A stretch of 64,000 nucleotides of DNA, taken from the NCBI GenBank assembly GCA_900316855.1, contig ONEK01000004.1, positions 60,535-124,534 on the forward strand, in the 5' to 3' direction. The DNA comes from an uncultured Lachnospiraceae bacterium (GTDB lineage: Bacteria > Bacillota > Clostridia > Lachnospirales > Lachnospiraceae). The notes under the pieces were generated by a model that worked only from the letters and a program-made list of their open reading frames with translations, did not search any database and had not been told where the DNA came from. Positions 16,401 through 25,371 of the stretch are shown piece after piece; the stretch's first letter is position 1, and each line of letters starts with the position of its first letter. The position numbers and the translations under genes are program-made.

Positions 16401-17834
16401 ATGGCTAGTCTGGCACATACCGCAGAGCGCAAGCTCTTCGAGGTTGCAATTGATGCGGCTTTTGATCACGTGGATAAAGACCGCGAGAAGGCGATGATTC
16501 AGTTCATCAACCTTATGGAAAAGGTTCTCGGCAGCACCTGGAAGCCGGAGGCGTTCCAGAAGCTGCGTGCTGTCTATGAGAATCCGGACAGCAAATGGAA
16601 TAAATTCACGAATGACCTGTTTGACTCCGTCGACCTCAGGCAGCTGAAATCCGCGGCGCTCAACCTCGGCTACGAGGCCGGTTTCCGCGGCTACAAGACC
16701 ACGCAGGAAAACGCGAAAAAATACGGCTGCAACATTCCGTGGATCATCCTGTTTGATCCCACGTCTGCCTGCAACCTGCACTGCACCGGATGCTGGGCTG
16801 CCGAGTACGGACATCAGATGAACCTCTCCTATGAAGACATGGATTCCATCGTCACCCAGGGCGAGGAGCTGGGCATTCACGCCTACCTGATGACAGGCGG
16901 CGAGCCCACCGTCCGCAGCAGGGATATCTGGAAGCTTTGCGAGGCACATCCGCACAGCTTCTTCTCCGCTTTCACCAACGGAACGCTCATCAACGATGAG
17001 TTCTGTGAGAACATGCTCCGCGTCGGCAACTTCACGGTCAATATCTCGGTAGAAGGCTTTGCCGAAACCAATGACGCGCGCCGCGGCAGCGGTGACTTCA
17101 GCAAGGTCATGGCTGCCATGGACTGCCTGAAGGCACACAAGCTCGCCTTCGGCACCTCCATCTGCTACACCAGTGCCAACTATCGCGTCGTAACGTCCGA
17201 CGAATTTCTGGATATGCTGATCGCCCACGGTGTGAAATGGAACTGGTACTTCCACTATATGCCGGTCGGCAACGCGGCCTCCACGGACCTGATGCTCAAT
17301 CCCGAACAGCGCGAATATATGTATCACCGCGTAAGGGAAATCCGCGGCTGGGAGGGCGGCAAGCCGATCTTCGCCATGGACTTCCAGAATGACGGCGAGT
17401 GGATTCACGGCTGCATCGCGGGCGGCCGTGTTTACTGCCACATCAACCCCAACGGAGACGTGGAGCCCTGTGTATTCATTCACTACTCCTCTGCGAATAT
17501 CCACGAGAAGACCCTTCTGGAATGCCTGCGGCAGCCCCTGTTCCAGGCCTATCAGCAGAATCAGCCGTTTAACTCCAACCACCTGCGGCCCTGCCCGATG
17601 CTGGAAAACCCCCAGGTGCTTCGCAGGATGGTGCAGGAGACCGGTGCACACTCCACAGACATGGAATCCGAGGAGACCGCTGAGCACCTGTGCAGCAAGT
17701 GTGACGCGTACGCCAGCAGCTGGGCTCCGGTAGCCGACAGACTCTGGGCATCCAACCACAGTGATTATAAGGAAGGAACAGATGTCGCTGCCACCGGTGA
17801 ATACAAGTCCGGTGAGAATGCCGAGGCAGTCTGA
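16401..17834 (+). CDS. Radical SAM protein with C-terminal auxiliary cysteines
   Basis: A 477-residue protein. The radical SAM cluster motif is CNLHCTGC (Cys124, 128, 131), followed by MTGGEPT. An N-terminal helical region of about 110 residues precedes it. The C-terminal third has cysteines in VYCHINPNGDVEPCVFIH, RPCPML and LCSKCDAY, the arrangement of a SPASM-type domain with extra iron-sulfur clusters. The HINPNGDVEPCVF form is common in SPASM oxidoreductases and peptide-modifying enzymes. No precursor peptide gene is visible beside it, so the substrate is unknown. The start MASLAHT is chosen because AAGGAG lies 9 bases upstream; the ORF to 16338 has no ribosome site. Confidence 0.85.
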   Translation: MASLAHTAERKLFEVAIDAAFDHVDKDREKAMIQFINLMEKVLGSTWKPEAFQKLRAVYENPDSKWNKFTNDLFDSVDLRQLKSAALNLGYEAGFRGYKTTQENAKKYGCNIPWIILFDPTSACNLHCTGCWAAEYGHQMNLSYEDMDSIVTQGEELGIHAYLMTGGEPTVRSRDIWKLCEAHPHSFFSAFTNGTLINDEFCENMLRVGNFTVNISVEGFAETNDARRGSGDFSKVMAAMDCLKAHKLAFGTSICYTSANYRVVTSDEFLDMLIAHGVKWNWYFHYMPVGNAASTDLMLNPEQREYMYHRVREIRGWEGGKPIFAMDFQNDGEWIHGCIAGGRVYCHINPNGDVEPCVFIHYSSANIHEKTLLECLRQPLFQAYQQNQPFNSNHLRPCPMLENPQVLRRMVQETGAHSTDMESEETAEHLCSKCDAYASSWAPVADRLWASNHSDYKEGTDVAATGEYKSGENAEAV

Positions 17835-17862
17835 AAAACCTTCTGATTCAGGATCGGAATTC

Positions 17863-17896
17863 AAAAGCTCCCCTGCCGGCCGGCAGGGGAGCTTTT
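17863..17896. terminator. Bidirectional terminator
   Basis: Perfect inverted repeat AAAAGCTCCCCTGCCGG/CCGGCAGGGGAGCTTTT between the convergent radical SAM gene and LacI regulator, giving a T-run on either strand. Confidence 0.92.
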
Positions 17897-17900
17897 CCCG

Positions 17901-18920
17901 TTATATCACATTTATGTTCCGCACGGTCTCCCCTTCGTAGAGCTTGCCCGGAACCACCTTCGTTTCGACAAACGTCGTTCTGGGGTTTTCGATCAGACTG
18001 ATCAGCTGCTGTGCGGCAATCTTGCCCATCTCCTCCGTGTTCTGCCAGATGGTCGTCAGCCTCGGGAACAGGTGGCGGCCGATGCGGATGCCGTCGTAGC
18101 CGGCAACGGATATGTCCTCCGGTACGGAAAGTCCCCTGGAACGGATGGCGTTCATTCCGCCGAAAGAAGCGAAATCATCCGGGTACAGGATGCAGGTCGG
18201 CGGGTCCTTCAGGTCAAGGAGCTCCAGAGTCTGCCTGTAGGTTTCATCTGTGTTGCGGTAAGGTGCCTCCCGGACATATTCGTCCCGAACCGGCAGGCCC
18301 AGCTCCTGACACGTCTTGTAATAGCTGGTGAGTCTTGCCTGCGTGACAGAGGAATCCAGCCCGTGAATATAGGCAATCTTCCTGTGACCCTGGTCATAGC
18401 AGTAACGGACAAGATCCCTCATGCCGCTGATGTTGTCCGACACCACCACTATTCTGTTGTCAAACGTGTGATCAATCGTTACAATGGGAATGTCACTCCG
18501 GACAAGTTCCAGCACGTCCGGATCGTTGAAATCCACACAGGCAATGCACACGCCGTCAAAGCCGCGGTACTTCACATGCGCGAGGTAGGACATGTTGTTG
18601 GACCTGACCTTGTTTCCGTTGATGAATGTCAGGTCAAAGCCCATACTCTCCGCCGTGCGTTTGAAGCTGTCCAGCAGTGCCGCGTAGTAGTCGTGCGTCA
18701 GTCCGCTGTGTGCCTCATCCATGAACAGGATGCCGAGGTCATAGGAGCGGTTCGTCTTCAGCGCCTGTGCGGCGAAATTCGGAAGATACCCCATTTCCAT
18801 GGCGGTCCTGCGTATTTTCTCCCGGGTCTCCGCACTGACATCATTATGACCGTTCAGGGCCTTGCTCACCGTAGCAATCGATACATTCGTTGCCTCGGAG
18901 ATATCCTTGAGCGAAACCAT
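17901..18920 (-). CDS. LacI-family transcriptional regulator of cellobiose use
   Basis: A 339-residue regulator: N-terminal helix-turn-helix (LKDISEATNVSIATVSKALNG, residues 4-24), hinge, then a periplasmic-binding-like sugar domain. It is divergent from the GH94 cellobiose phosphorylase 251 bases away. Its own promoter and the GH94 promoter both carry the motif TTAANCGTTTTC, so it probably represses both until its sugar inducer is present. Target assignment is inference from position. SD is AGGAGG 5-6 bases before the ATG. Confidence 0.88.
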   Translation of the reverse strand: MVSLKDISEATNVSIATVSKALNGHNDVSAETREKIRRTAMEMGYLPNFAAQALKTNRSYDLGILFMDEAHSGLTHDYYAALLDSFKRTAESMGFDLTFINGNKVRSNNMSYLAHVKYRGFDGVCIACVDFNDPDVLELVRSDIPIVTIDHTFDNRIVVVSDNISGMRDLVRYCYDQGHRKIAYIHGLDSSVTQARLTSYYKTCQELGLPVRDEYVREAPYRNTDETYRQTLELLDLKDPPTCILYPDDFASFGGMNAIRSRGLSVPEDISVAGYDGIRIGRHLFPRLTTIWQNTEEMGKIAAQQLISLIENPRTTFVETKVVPGKLYEGETVRNINVI

Positions 18921-18940
18921 TCTGCTCCTCCTGTCATTTC

Positions 18941-18955
18941 TTAATCGTTTTCGAA
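18941..18955. promoter_or_regulatory. LacI-type operator, regulator side
   Basis: TTAATCGTTTTCGAA, with a central CG dinucleotide as in LacI-family sites, just downstream of the regulator's predicted -10 box. Confidence 0.5.
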
Positions 18956-18958
18956 TAT

Positions 18959-18987
18959 AGTATACGCCAATTTGTATCGCCGTTCAA
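18959..18987 (-). promoter_or_regulatory. Promoter of the LacI regulator
   Basis: On the minus strand TTGAAC (18982-18987), 17-bp spacer, TATACT (18959-18964). Confidence 0.65.
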
Positions 18988-19047
18988 TCAATGCGGCCCT
19001 GTTTTTGTTTAAATTTCTGGTAATTACGCCATTTTTTACTGACAGCA

Positions 19048-19077
19048 TTGCATTTATTGCCCGATCTGTTTTATACT
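19048..19077 (+). promoter_or_regulatory. Promoter of the GH94 gene
   Basis: TTGCAT (19048-19053), 18-bp spacer, TATACT (19072-19077). The leader to the ATG is about 88 bases. Confidence 0.55.
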
Positions 19078-19103
19078 GTTCACGTAAATTTGTGCCATGT
19101 TAC

Positions 19104-19115
19104 TTAAACGTTTTC
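19104..19115. promoter_or_regulatory. LacI-type operator, GH94 side
   Basis: TTAAACGTTTTC, matching the site at 18941 at 11 of 12 positions, about 20 bases after the predicted transcription start of the GH94 gene, where a bound repressor would block elongation. Confidence 0.5.
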
Positions 19116-19171
19116 TGGACCTGTAAACCTGCATCTGATCACTATCATCAGCTTCTGTTAAAGGGGGTTTT

Positions 19172-21622
19172 ATGAAATTCGGGTATTTCGATGACGAGCA
19201 TCGCGAATATGTCATTACCACACCCAAGACGCCTCTGCCCTGGATCAACTACCTGGGCAATAAAGATTTCTTCAGTCTGATCTCCAATACAATGGGCGGT
19301 TATTCCTTTTATAAGGATGCCAAGCTTCTGCGCCTGACCAGATATCGCTACAACAACGTGCCCTACGACAGCAACGGACATTACTTCTACATTCAGGACG
19401 GCAGCACGATCTGGAATCCCGGCTGGCAGCCGGCGAAAACAGAGCTCGATTCCTACGAGTGCCGCCATGGTCTTGGCTACAGCCGCTTCACCGGATCAAA
19501 GGACGGGGTTTGTGCGAGTGTGCTCTCTTTTGTTCCCTTAAATGACACGGCGGAAATTCAGCAGATCCGCATCACAAACCAGTCCTCTGCAGTAAAGGAG
19601 CTGAAGCTGTACTCCTATGTGGAGTGGTGTCTGTGGAACGCCTCCGACGATTGCGAGAATTTCCAGCGCAACTTCAGCACCGGTGAGGTCGAGGTGGTGG
19701 ACTCCACCATCTTCCACAAGACGGAATACCGTGAGCGCCGCAATCACTACGCGGTCTATTCCGTGAACAGTCCGATTGACGGATTTGACACCATCCGTTC
19801 CGAGTTTCTGGGCTTCTACAACGGCGCAGACAGGCCGCAGGCAATCCTCGACGGCGGCTGCCGCAATTCCGTTGCCTCCGGCTGGTCGCCGGTTGCTGCC
19901 CATCAGATCGACCTGACACTCGCGCCCGGCGAGTCCCGCAGCTTCGTTTTCGTTCTGGGCTATGTGGAGAATCCGGAGAACGAGAAGTGGGCAGAGGGGA
20001 CGACAGCAGGCGATGAGGTGATCAACAAGACCCGTGCGTGGGCACTGCTGGATAAATACAAGACCGATGAGCAGGTGGACCGTGCTTTCGGTGAACTGAA
20101 GGACTTCTGGACCACTCTGCTGAACAAGCTTCAGGTGAAGTCCTCCAATGAGAAGGTCAACCGGATGGTTAATATCTGGAACCAGTATCAGTGCATGGTC
20201 ACATTCAATATGAGCCGTTCCGCTTCCTACTTCGAATCCGGTATCGGCAGGGGTATGGGCTTCCGTGACTCCTGTCAGGACCTGTTCGGCTTCGTTCACA
20301 TGATCCCGGAGAGAGCACGCCAGAGGATTATCGATATCGCATCCACGCAGTTCCAGAACGGCTCCGCATACCACCAGTACCAGCCGCTGACGAAGAAGGG
20401 CAATGCCGGGATCGGATCCGGCTTCAACGATGATCCGCTGTGGCTGATCGCTGCGGTATCCGCCTATACACGCGAAACCGGGGATTATTCCATCCTGGAG
20501 GAAAAGGTTCCCTACGACAATGACCTGTCTGTAGCAACCTCACTCATGGAACATCTGCGCCGGTCATTTGATTTCACTGCCACGCACAAGGGGCCTCATG
20601 GTCTGCCGCTGATCGGGCGTGCCGACTGGAATGACTGCCTGAATCTCAACTGCTTCTCCGAACATCCCGGAGAATCGTTCCAGACGTTCGGACCCTCCGA
20701 GGGACCGGTTGCCGAGTCCGTCTTCATCGCCGGAATGTTTGTAAAATACGGCGGCGAATACGCTGACCTCAACGAGTTCCTGGGTCACAGGGGAGAAGCT
20801 GACCGCGCCCGCGCCGAGGTGGAGAAGGTCCGGAACGCCGTCGAGACTGCCGGCTGGGACGGCGAATGGTTCATCCGTGCCTTCGACGCACACTCCAAGC
20901 CGGTCGGTTCCCGTTCCTGCGACGAGGGTAAGATCTTTATCGAGTCCAACGGATTCTGTGTTCTCGCCGGAATCGGCAAGGACAACGGCAAAGCGGAGAA
21001 AGCCCTCGCGTCCGTCCACAAATACCTCGATACGAAATACGGCATCTGCCTGCTGCAGCCCGCCTATACCCGGTATCACGTCGAGCTGGGTGAGATATCC
21101 TCCTATCCGCCCGGATACAAGGAAAACGCCGGTATCTTCTGCCACAACAATCCCTGGGTTGCCATCGGTGAGACCGTTCTCGGACATGGCAATGAAGCGT
21201 TCGAGGTCTATCGCAAGACCTGCCCTGCCTACACGGAGGAAATATCGGAAATTCACAGATGCGAGCCCTACGTTTACTGCCAGATGGTGGCAGGAAAGGA
21301 TGCACGCTTCTTCGGCGAGGGCAAGAACAGCTGGCTGACCGGAACCGCCGCCTGGACCATGATGACTATCTCGCAGTACATACTGGGCGTCTACCCGACT
21401 CACAAGGGCCTGCAGATCAATCCCTGCGTTCCCTCTGACTTCGGCGATTTCGACATCACCCGTGAGTTCCGCGGCGTGACCTACCATATCCATGTGACCA
21501 ATCCGGACCACGTCCAGAAGGGTGTGAAACAGATGACCGTAAACGGCACACCTGTTTCCGGCAACATCATTCCTCTGCCGGATGGCAGGAAAGATGTCGA
21601 GGTCAGTGTCGTCATGGGATAA
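19172..21622 (+). CDS. GH94 cellobiose phosphorylase
   Basis: An 816-residue cytoplasmic enzyme, the usual length for cellobiose phosphorylase. It lacks a signal peptide. The N-terminal beta-sandwich begins [15 protein letters not shown], typical of the family; the catalytic (alpha/alpha)6 domain has [18 protein letters not shown] and [12 protein letters not shown], the latter carrying the general acid Asp. The reaction is phosphorolysis of cellobiose to glucose-1-phosphate and glucose, which saves ATP in anaerobes. SD is AAGGGGG. A divergent LacI regulator and shared operator motifs indicate sugar-induced expression. No dedicated cellobiose transporter is next to it. Confidence 0.9.
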   Translation: MKFGYFDDEHREYVITTPKTPLPWINYLGNKDFFSLISNTMGGYSFYKDAKLLRLTRYRYNNVPYDSNGHYFYIQDGSTIWNPGWQPAKTELDSYECRHGLGYSRFTGSKDGVCASVLSFVPLNDTAEIQQIRITNQSSAVKELKLYSYVEWCLWNASDDCENFQRNFSTGEVEVVDSTIFHKTEYRERRNHYAVYSVNSPIDGFDTIRSEFLGFYNGADRPQAILDGGCRNSVASGWSPVAAHQIDLTLAPGESRSFVFVLGYVENPENEKWAEGTTAGDEVINKTRAWALLDKYKTDEQVDRAFGELKDFWTTLLNKLQVKSSNEKVNRMVNIWNQYQCMVTFNMSRSASYFESGIGRGMGFRDSCQDLFGFVHMIPERARQRIIDIASTQFQNGSAYHQYQPLTKKGNAGIGSGFNDDPLWLIAAVSAYTRETGDYSILEEKVPYDNDLSVATSLMEHLRRSFDFTATHKGPHGLPLIGRADWNDCLNLNCFSEHPGESFQTFGPSEGPVAESVFIAGMFVKYGGEYADLNEFLGHRGEADRARAEVEKVRNAVETAGWDGEWFIRAFDAHSKPVGSRSCDEGKIFIESNGFCVLAGIGKDNGKAEKALASVHKYLDTKYGICLLQPAYTRYHVELGEISSYPPGYKENAGIFCHNNPWVAIGETVLGHGNEAFEVYRKTCPAYTEEISEIHRCEPYVYCQMVAGKDARFFGEGKNSWLTGTAAWTMMTISQYILGVYPTHKGLQINPCVPSDFGDFDITREFRGVTYHIHVTNPDHVQKGVKQMTVNGTPVSGNIIPLPDGRKDVEVSVVMG

Positions 21623-21641
21623 GCTGCTTTCATATTCGTTC

Positions 21642-21669
21642 TTGACAATTCCGCGCGATCTGCTACAAT
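21642..21669 (+). promoter_or_regulatory. Promoter of tRNA-Arg
   Basis: TTGACA (21642-21647), 16-bp spacer, TACAAT (21664-21669), 31 bases before the tRNA. Confidence 0.8.
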
Positions 21670-21700
21670 AACTTCTGTTGCCGATTAAGGCACGGATTGT

Positions 21701-21774
21701 GTATGTGTAGCTCAGCTGGATAGAGCGTCTGGCTACGGACCAGAAGGTCGCGAGTTCGAATCTTGTCACATACA
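21701..21774 (+). tRNA. tRNA-Arg (anticodon ACG)
   Basis: Acceptor GTATGTG/CACATAC, anticodon stem TCTGG/CCAGA with loop CTACGGA, T arm AGTTCGAATCT. A34 would be edited to inosine. Single-gene unit with promoter and terminator. Confidence 0.97.
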
Positions 21775-21779
21775 GACTT

Positions 21780-21811
21780 AAACCCCGGAAGCATCTGCTT
21801 CCGGGGTTTTT
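21780..21811 (+). terminator. Terminator of tRNA-Arg
   Basis: AACCCCGGAAGCA/TGCTTCCGGGGTT stem followed by TTTTAT. Confidence 0.92.
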
Positions 21812-21842
21812 ATTGATACACACAGCAGATGAAAATGCAGAA

Positions 21843-21872
21843 AGACGCCGGGGCATTGCTGCTCCGGCGCCT
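21843..21872 (-). terminator. Possible terminator after the first thiolase
   Basis: On the minus strand GGCGCCGGAGC/GCCCCGGCGTC stem with AGCAAT loop, then TTTCT. The T-run is weak. Confidence 0.5.
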
Positions 21873-21927
21873 GACGCTTTCACTCCATTTGTTGCGTAAG
21901 ATGTCTGCCCGCCGCCAGGCTTGCGTG

Positions 21928-23127
21928 TCAGCGCTCTACTACGCAGGCGCAGCCCATGCCGCCGCCTACGCACAGCGTAGCAAGTCCTCTGTGAGCGTCT
22001 CTCTTCTGCATTTCGTACAGGAGGGTGACCAGGATTCTCGCGCCGGAGCAGCCAACCGGATGACCGAGTGCAATGGCACCGCCGTTTACATTGAGCTTGT
22101 CCGGATTGAACCCGAGGTCATGCGCAACCGCAACGGACTGTGCCGCAAAGGCCTCGTTTGCCTCGTACAGGTCGAAATCATCGATTGTAAGATCGGCCTT
22201 GCCCTGCTCCTTCAGCTTCTTCAGGGTCTTCCTGGTCGCGTACACCGGACCGATTCCCATGATGGCAGGATCAACGCCTGCAAGCTCACCGCCGATCCAT
22301 GTAGCCATAGGTGTCACGCCGAGCTCCTTTGCCTTGTCCTCGGACAGCACGATCATAGCTGCCGCCGCATCATTGATGCCGGAGGCGTTGCCGGCTGTAA
22401 CCACGCCGCCCTCCTTGAATGCGGGGCGAAGCTTTGCGAGAGCCTCCATTGTCGTGTCTCTCGGTCCCTCATCCGTATCAAACGTCAGGGTCTTGCCGTG
22501 CTTGAGCGGAACCTCAACCGGAACGATCTCATCCTTGAACTTCCCGGCTGCAATGGCAGCCTTGGCCTTCTGCTGGGAGTTGAATGCGAACTCATCGAGC
22601 TGCTCCCTCGTCAGATGCCATCTCTCGGCGATATTTTCGGCCGTAATGCCCATGTGATAGCCGCCGAACGCATCCGTCAGCGCATCACGGATCATGGCGT
22701 CATCGAGCTTGCCGGCATTCATTCTGTAACCGAATCTTGCGTTATACAGCAGATAGGGAGCCGCGTCCATGTTCTCCATGCCGCCGGCTACTACCACGTC
22801 CGCATCGCCGTTCTCAATCAGTTTCGCAGCCATATTGACACAGTCGAGACCGGAGCCGCACAGCACATTGATCGTTGTAGCAGGAACCTCCACCGGAATT
22901 CCGGCGTTGACCGCTGCCTGTCTTGCAGGGTTCTGTCCATTGCCTGCCTGAATGACATTGCCCATCAGAACCTCATCCACTGCGGAAGGCTCAATACCGG
23001 CACGCTTCATTGCCTCACGAATAACGATCTCCCCAAGCTTCGTGGCAGGTATGTCCTTCAGCGTACCGCCGAATTTGCCGATTGCAGTTCTGCAGGCGCC
23101 GGCAATCACTACTTTTCTCTTAGCCAT
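21928..23127 (-). CDS. thl: Acetyl-CoA acetyltransferase (first thiolase)
   Basis: A 399-residue biosynthetic thiolase joining two acetyl-CoA to acetoacetyl-CoA. Catalytic residues are visible: Cys90 in NVLCGSGL, His in [11 protein letters not shown], and the second Cys in CVGGGMGCA. It is a paralogue of the thiolase at 30422-31606, with different codons and a few extra residues. It sits apart from the butyrate operon, behind mtnA on the same strand, with its own SD (AGGAGG) and a TATAAT box upstream. It may serve ketone or polyketide-like condensation or back up the operon copy; the context does not decide. Confidence 0.92.
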   Translation of the reverse strand: MAKRKVVIAGACRTAIGKFGGTLKDIPATKLGEIVIREAMKRAGIEPSAVDEVLMGNVIQAGNGQNPARQAAVNAGIPVEVPATTINVLCGSGLDCVNMAAKLIENGDADVVVAGGMENMDAAPYLLYNARFGYRMNAGKLDDAMIRDALTDAFGGYHMGITAENIAERWHLTREQLDEFAFNSQQKAKAAIAAGKFKDEIVPVEVPLKHGKTLTFDTDEGPRDTTMEALAKLRPAFKEGGVVTAGNASGINDAAAAMIVLSEDKAKELGVTPMATWIGGELAGVDPAIMGIGPVYATRKTLKKLKEQGKADLTIDDFDLYEANEAFAAQSVAVAHDLGFNPDKLNVNGGAIALGHPVGCSGARILVTLLYEMQKRDAHRGLATLCVGGGMGCACVVER

Positions 23128-23191
23128 GATGTGTATTCCTCCTGTTATATACTCTATATAAGTTTCACCGCGGCCTCGCGGCCACTCTTTT

Positions 23192-23197
23192 ATTATA
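23192..23197 (-). promoter_or_regulatory. Possible -10 box of the first thiolase gene
   Basis: Perfect TATAAT on the minus strand, about 65 bases before the ATG. No good -35 lies 16-18 bp upstream; a TTGACA is 27 bp away and belongs to a short repeat. Confidence 0.35.
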
Positions 23198-23217
23198 AAC
23201 TATTTGCGCATGGAATG

Positions 23218-23233
23218 ATTAAGGTGTCAAAAG
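23218..23233. repeat. Short repeat shared with position 52049
   Basis: ATTAAGGTGTCAAAAG, identical over 16 bases to 52049-52064 and in the same orientation. Both copies are followed by a GAAT(C/T)GCTTC-type sequence, next to the stop of mtnA here and in the GH35 leader there. Confidence 0.55.
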
Positions 23234-23260
23234 AGAATCGCTTCCCGTCCCGGCGCAATC

Positions 23261-24400
23261 TCAGGCTCTCGGCGTGACGCAAAGAGGGTTCGCCTCCCTG
23301 CGTGCGAAGATCTCCCCGAGCGAGGCCGTATAGGGTGCACGGGCGATGCCGTATTCCGTGACAATGCCGGTGATGAGATCATGATCCGTGACATCGAAAG
23401 CCGGATTGTAGACCCTGATGCCCTCCGGCGCCATGCGCTTTGCGTACCACATTTCCGTCACTTCCTCCGGCTTCCTCTGTTCAATCGGGATTTCGCTGCC
23501 GCTCTTCAGGTTTCTGTCAATGGTGGACGTCGGGGCACATACATAAAACGGGACGTGATAATGCTGCGCTGCGAGGGCGAGGAGTGACGTCCCGATCTTG
23601 TTGGCGGCATCCCCGTTTGCCGCAACCCGGTCGCAGCCGACGAAGACGGCATTGACAGCGCCTGTCTTCATGAGGGACGCGGACATATTGTCACACTCGA
23701 GCGTGACATCCATGCCCGCAGAGGCGAGCTCATAAGCTGTCAGCCGCGCTCCCTGCAGCAGGGGCCGCGTCTCGTCACAGTAGATGCGGAAGTCATAGCC
23801 GCGCTGAAAGCCGAGATACATCGGAGCCGTCGCGGTGCCGTATTTGATGGTGGCCAGCTGCCCTGCATTGCAGTGGGTCAGCAGCCCGTCTCCCTTTTTC
23901 ACCAGTGTAAGGCCATACTCGCCGATCCTCGTGGAGACCTCAATATCCTCCGCCTTGATTGTCATGGCCTCTGTCTTCAGACTGCTGCGAACGTCTGCGA
24001 TCGTCCGTCCCTCCTCAGATTCAAAGGACAGGAACTTCCCCTCCATTCTCTCCAGCGCCCAGGAAAGATTGACCGCGGTAGGGCGGGACGAGTTCAGATA
24101 TTCCTTCTGCTCCTGCAGGACCGCCTTTAATACATTGAAGTTTTCGCTGTAATTTTCCTTTGTGTCCGGCAGGGGGAGCGGAGCCTCCTTCACGAGCAGA
24201 TACAGCGCAAAGCCCGCAAAAACGCCGATTGCGGGTGCTCCGCGCACCTGCAGCAGATAGATTGCGTTCCAGAATTCCTTTCCTGTCTTCAGGTCGATCA
24301 GCTTCGTTTCGCCCGGCAGAAGTGTCTGATCGATAATACGGATCGCGTTCTCCTCATCCCGGAGCTCTACGGTTTCATAATCCAGTATTGATTTTCCCAT
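23261..24400 (-). CDS. mtnA: S-methyl-5-thioribose-1-phosphate isomerase
   Basis: A 379-residue member of the eIF2B-like family that isomerises methylthioribose-1-phosphate to methylthioribulose-1-phosphate in methionine salvage. Motifs: LLQVRGAPAIGVFAGF, LLTHCNAGQLAT with the catalytic Cys, and VFVGCDRVAANGDAANKIGT with the catalytic Asp. It is slightly longer than the usual ~345 residues, with an insertion around 75-105. Other methionine-salvage genes (mtnK, mtnB) are not in the window. Related ribose-1,5-bisphosphate isomerases share the fold, but the motifs fit MtnA. Confidence 0.88.
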   Translation of the reverse strand: MGKSILDYETVELRDEENAIRIIDQTLLPGETKLIDLKTGKEFWNAIYLLQVRGAPAIGVFAGFALYLLVKEAPLPLPDTKENYSENFNVLKAVLQEQKEYLNSSRPTAVNLSWALERMEGKFLSFESEEGRTIADVRSSLKTEAMTIKAEDIEVSTRIGEYGLTLVKKGDGLLTHCNAGQLATIKYGTATAPMYLGFQRGYDFRIYCDETRPLLQGARLTAYELASAGMDVTLECDNMSASLMKTGAVNAVFVGCDRVAANGDAANKIGTSLLALAAQHYHVPFYVCAPTSTIDRNLKSGSEIPIEQRKPEEVTEMWYAKRMAPEGIRVYNPAFDVTDHDLITGIVTEYGIARAPYTASLGEIFARREANPLCVTPRA

Positions 24401-24441
24401 GAAACTTTACTTCCTTTTTCTGTCATTGCCGGCAATGCGGC

Positions 24442-25305
24442 TTATACTTTCTCTACGGATTTCAGGATGACTGTATCCTGCATCCTTCGGATCAGCCCCG
24501 GCAGTGCCTGCTCGAAGTTGACACCGTACCAGCGGTGATCCGGATCCTCCAGTGTTTTCCCGATGCAGTCATGATCAAAGTCAACCGCAAGCTGCACCGC
24601 GTCCCGATACGCCATTCCCCTTGTCAGCGCTCCCGACAGCACGCTGGCGAAAATATCACCCGTGCCGTGGAACGATACGGGATAACGCTCATTCAGGCAG
24701 CAGAAGCTCTCCCCGGTGGCACTGTCATAGGCGAGTGCGCCGATATTGTCCTTCCCCGTCGAAAAGCCTGTCAGCACAACACGGCCTGCCCCCAGCGTCC
24801 CGAGCTTCGCCGCTATTTCCTCGCAGAAGGCTGCATCCGTATCCTCCCGCCAGGGCGTTCCCGACAGGATACAGCCCTCCGTAAGATTCGGCACGATGAT
24901 GTCCGCCTTCCCGCACAGCTCCTTCATTGCCTGCGCAAACTTATCGTCGAAGCCCTGGTACAGCTTTCCTGCGTCCGCCATGGCAGGGTCTGCAATTTTC
25001 AGTACCCCCTGCTCTCCAAACCGTGTATAGAAATCCAGCATCATCCGGATCTGCCGTACGGATCCCAGGTAACCGCTGTAAATGGCGTCAAAGCAGAGCT
25101 TCTGCTGTTCCCACACCGCACTGATCTTCGGGATTTCCTCTGTCAGGTCATGGAATGAGAACGAAGGAAAGGCGGTATGTCCTGACAGCACTGCCGTCGG
25201 CAGCACACAGGCCTCCACGCCCATTGACGAGAGGATGGGCAGCGCTACCGTCAGCGAGCACCTGCCGATGCAGGAAATGTCCTGAATGGTTACAATCCGC
25301 TTCAT
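24442..25305 (-). CDS. pdxY: Pyridoxal/pyridoxamine kinase
   Basis: A 287-residue ribokinase-superfamily kinase phosphorylating pyridoxal to pyridoxal 5'-phosphate. Motifs: TIQDISCIGRCSL at the N-terminus, IADPAMAD, and the anion hole with catalytic Asp in FHGTGDIFASVLSGAL. The start is unusual: the ATG at 25305 lies 5 bases after the T-run of the etfA terminator, and the nearest SD (GGAGG) is in the 3' arm of that terminator stem. An in-frame GTG directly precedes the ATG. Transcription must read through the terminator or begin inside it (TATAAT occurs in the loop, 25330-25335). Confidence 0.88.
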   Translation of the reverse strand: MKRIVTIQDISCIGRCSLTVALPILSSMGVEACVLPTAVLSGHTAFPSFSFHDLTEEIPKISAVWEQQKLCFDAIYSGYLGSVRQIRMMLDFYTRFGEQGVLKIADPAMADAGKLYQGFDDKFAQAMKELCGKADIIVPNLTEGCILSGTPWREDTDAAFCEEIAAKLGTLGAGRVVLTGFSTGKDNIGALAYDSATGESFCCLNERYPVSFHGTGDIFASVLSGALTRGMAYRDAVQLAVDFDHDCIGKTLEDPDHRWYGVNFEQALPGLIRRMQDTVILKSVEKV

Positions 25306-25310
25306 CACGC

Positions 25311-25344
25311 AAAAAACGACCTCCGGGTAGATTATACCCGAAGG
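25311..25344 (-). terminator. Terminator of the butyrate operon, overlapping the pdxY ribosome site
   Basis: On the minus strand CCTTCGGGTA/TACCCGGAGG stem, then TCG and six T residues. The GGAGG of the 3' arm is the only SD for pdxY. Confidence 0.85.
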
Positions 25345-25371
25345 CCGTTGTACTTGCATCCGTCTGATGAA

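Noticed and set aside
23218..23260. Promoter formed by TTGACA and TATAAT upstream of the first thiolase gene
   Set aside because: The two boxes are 27 bp apart, too far for one sigma-A promoter; only the TATAAT is kept as a weak candidate.
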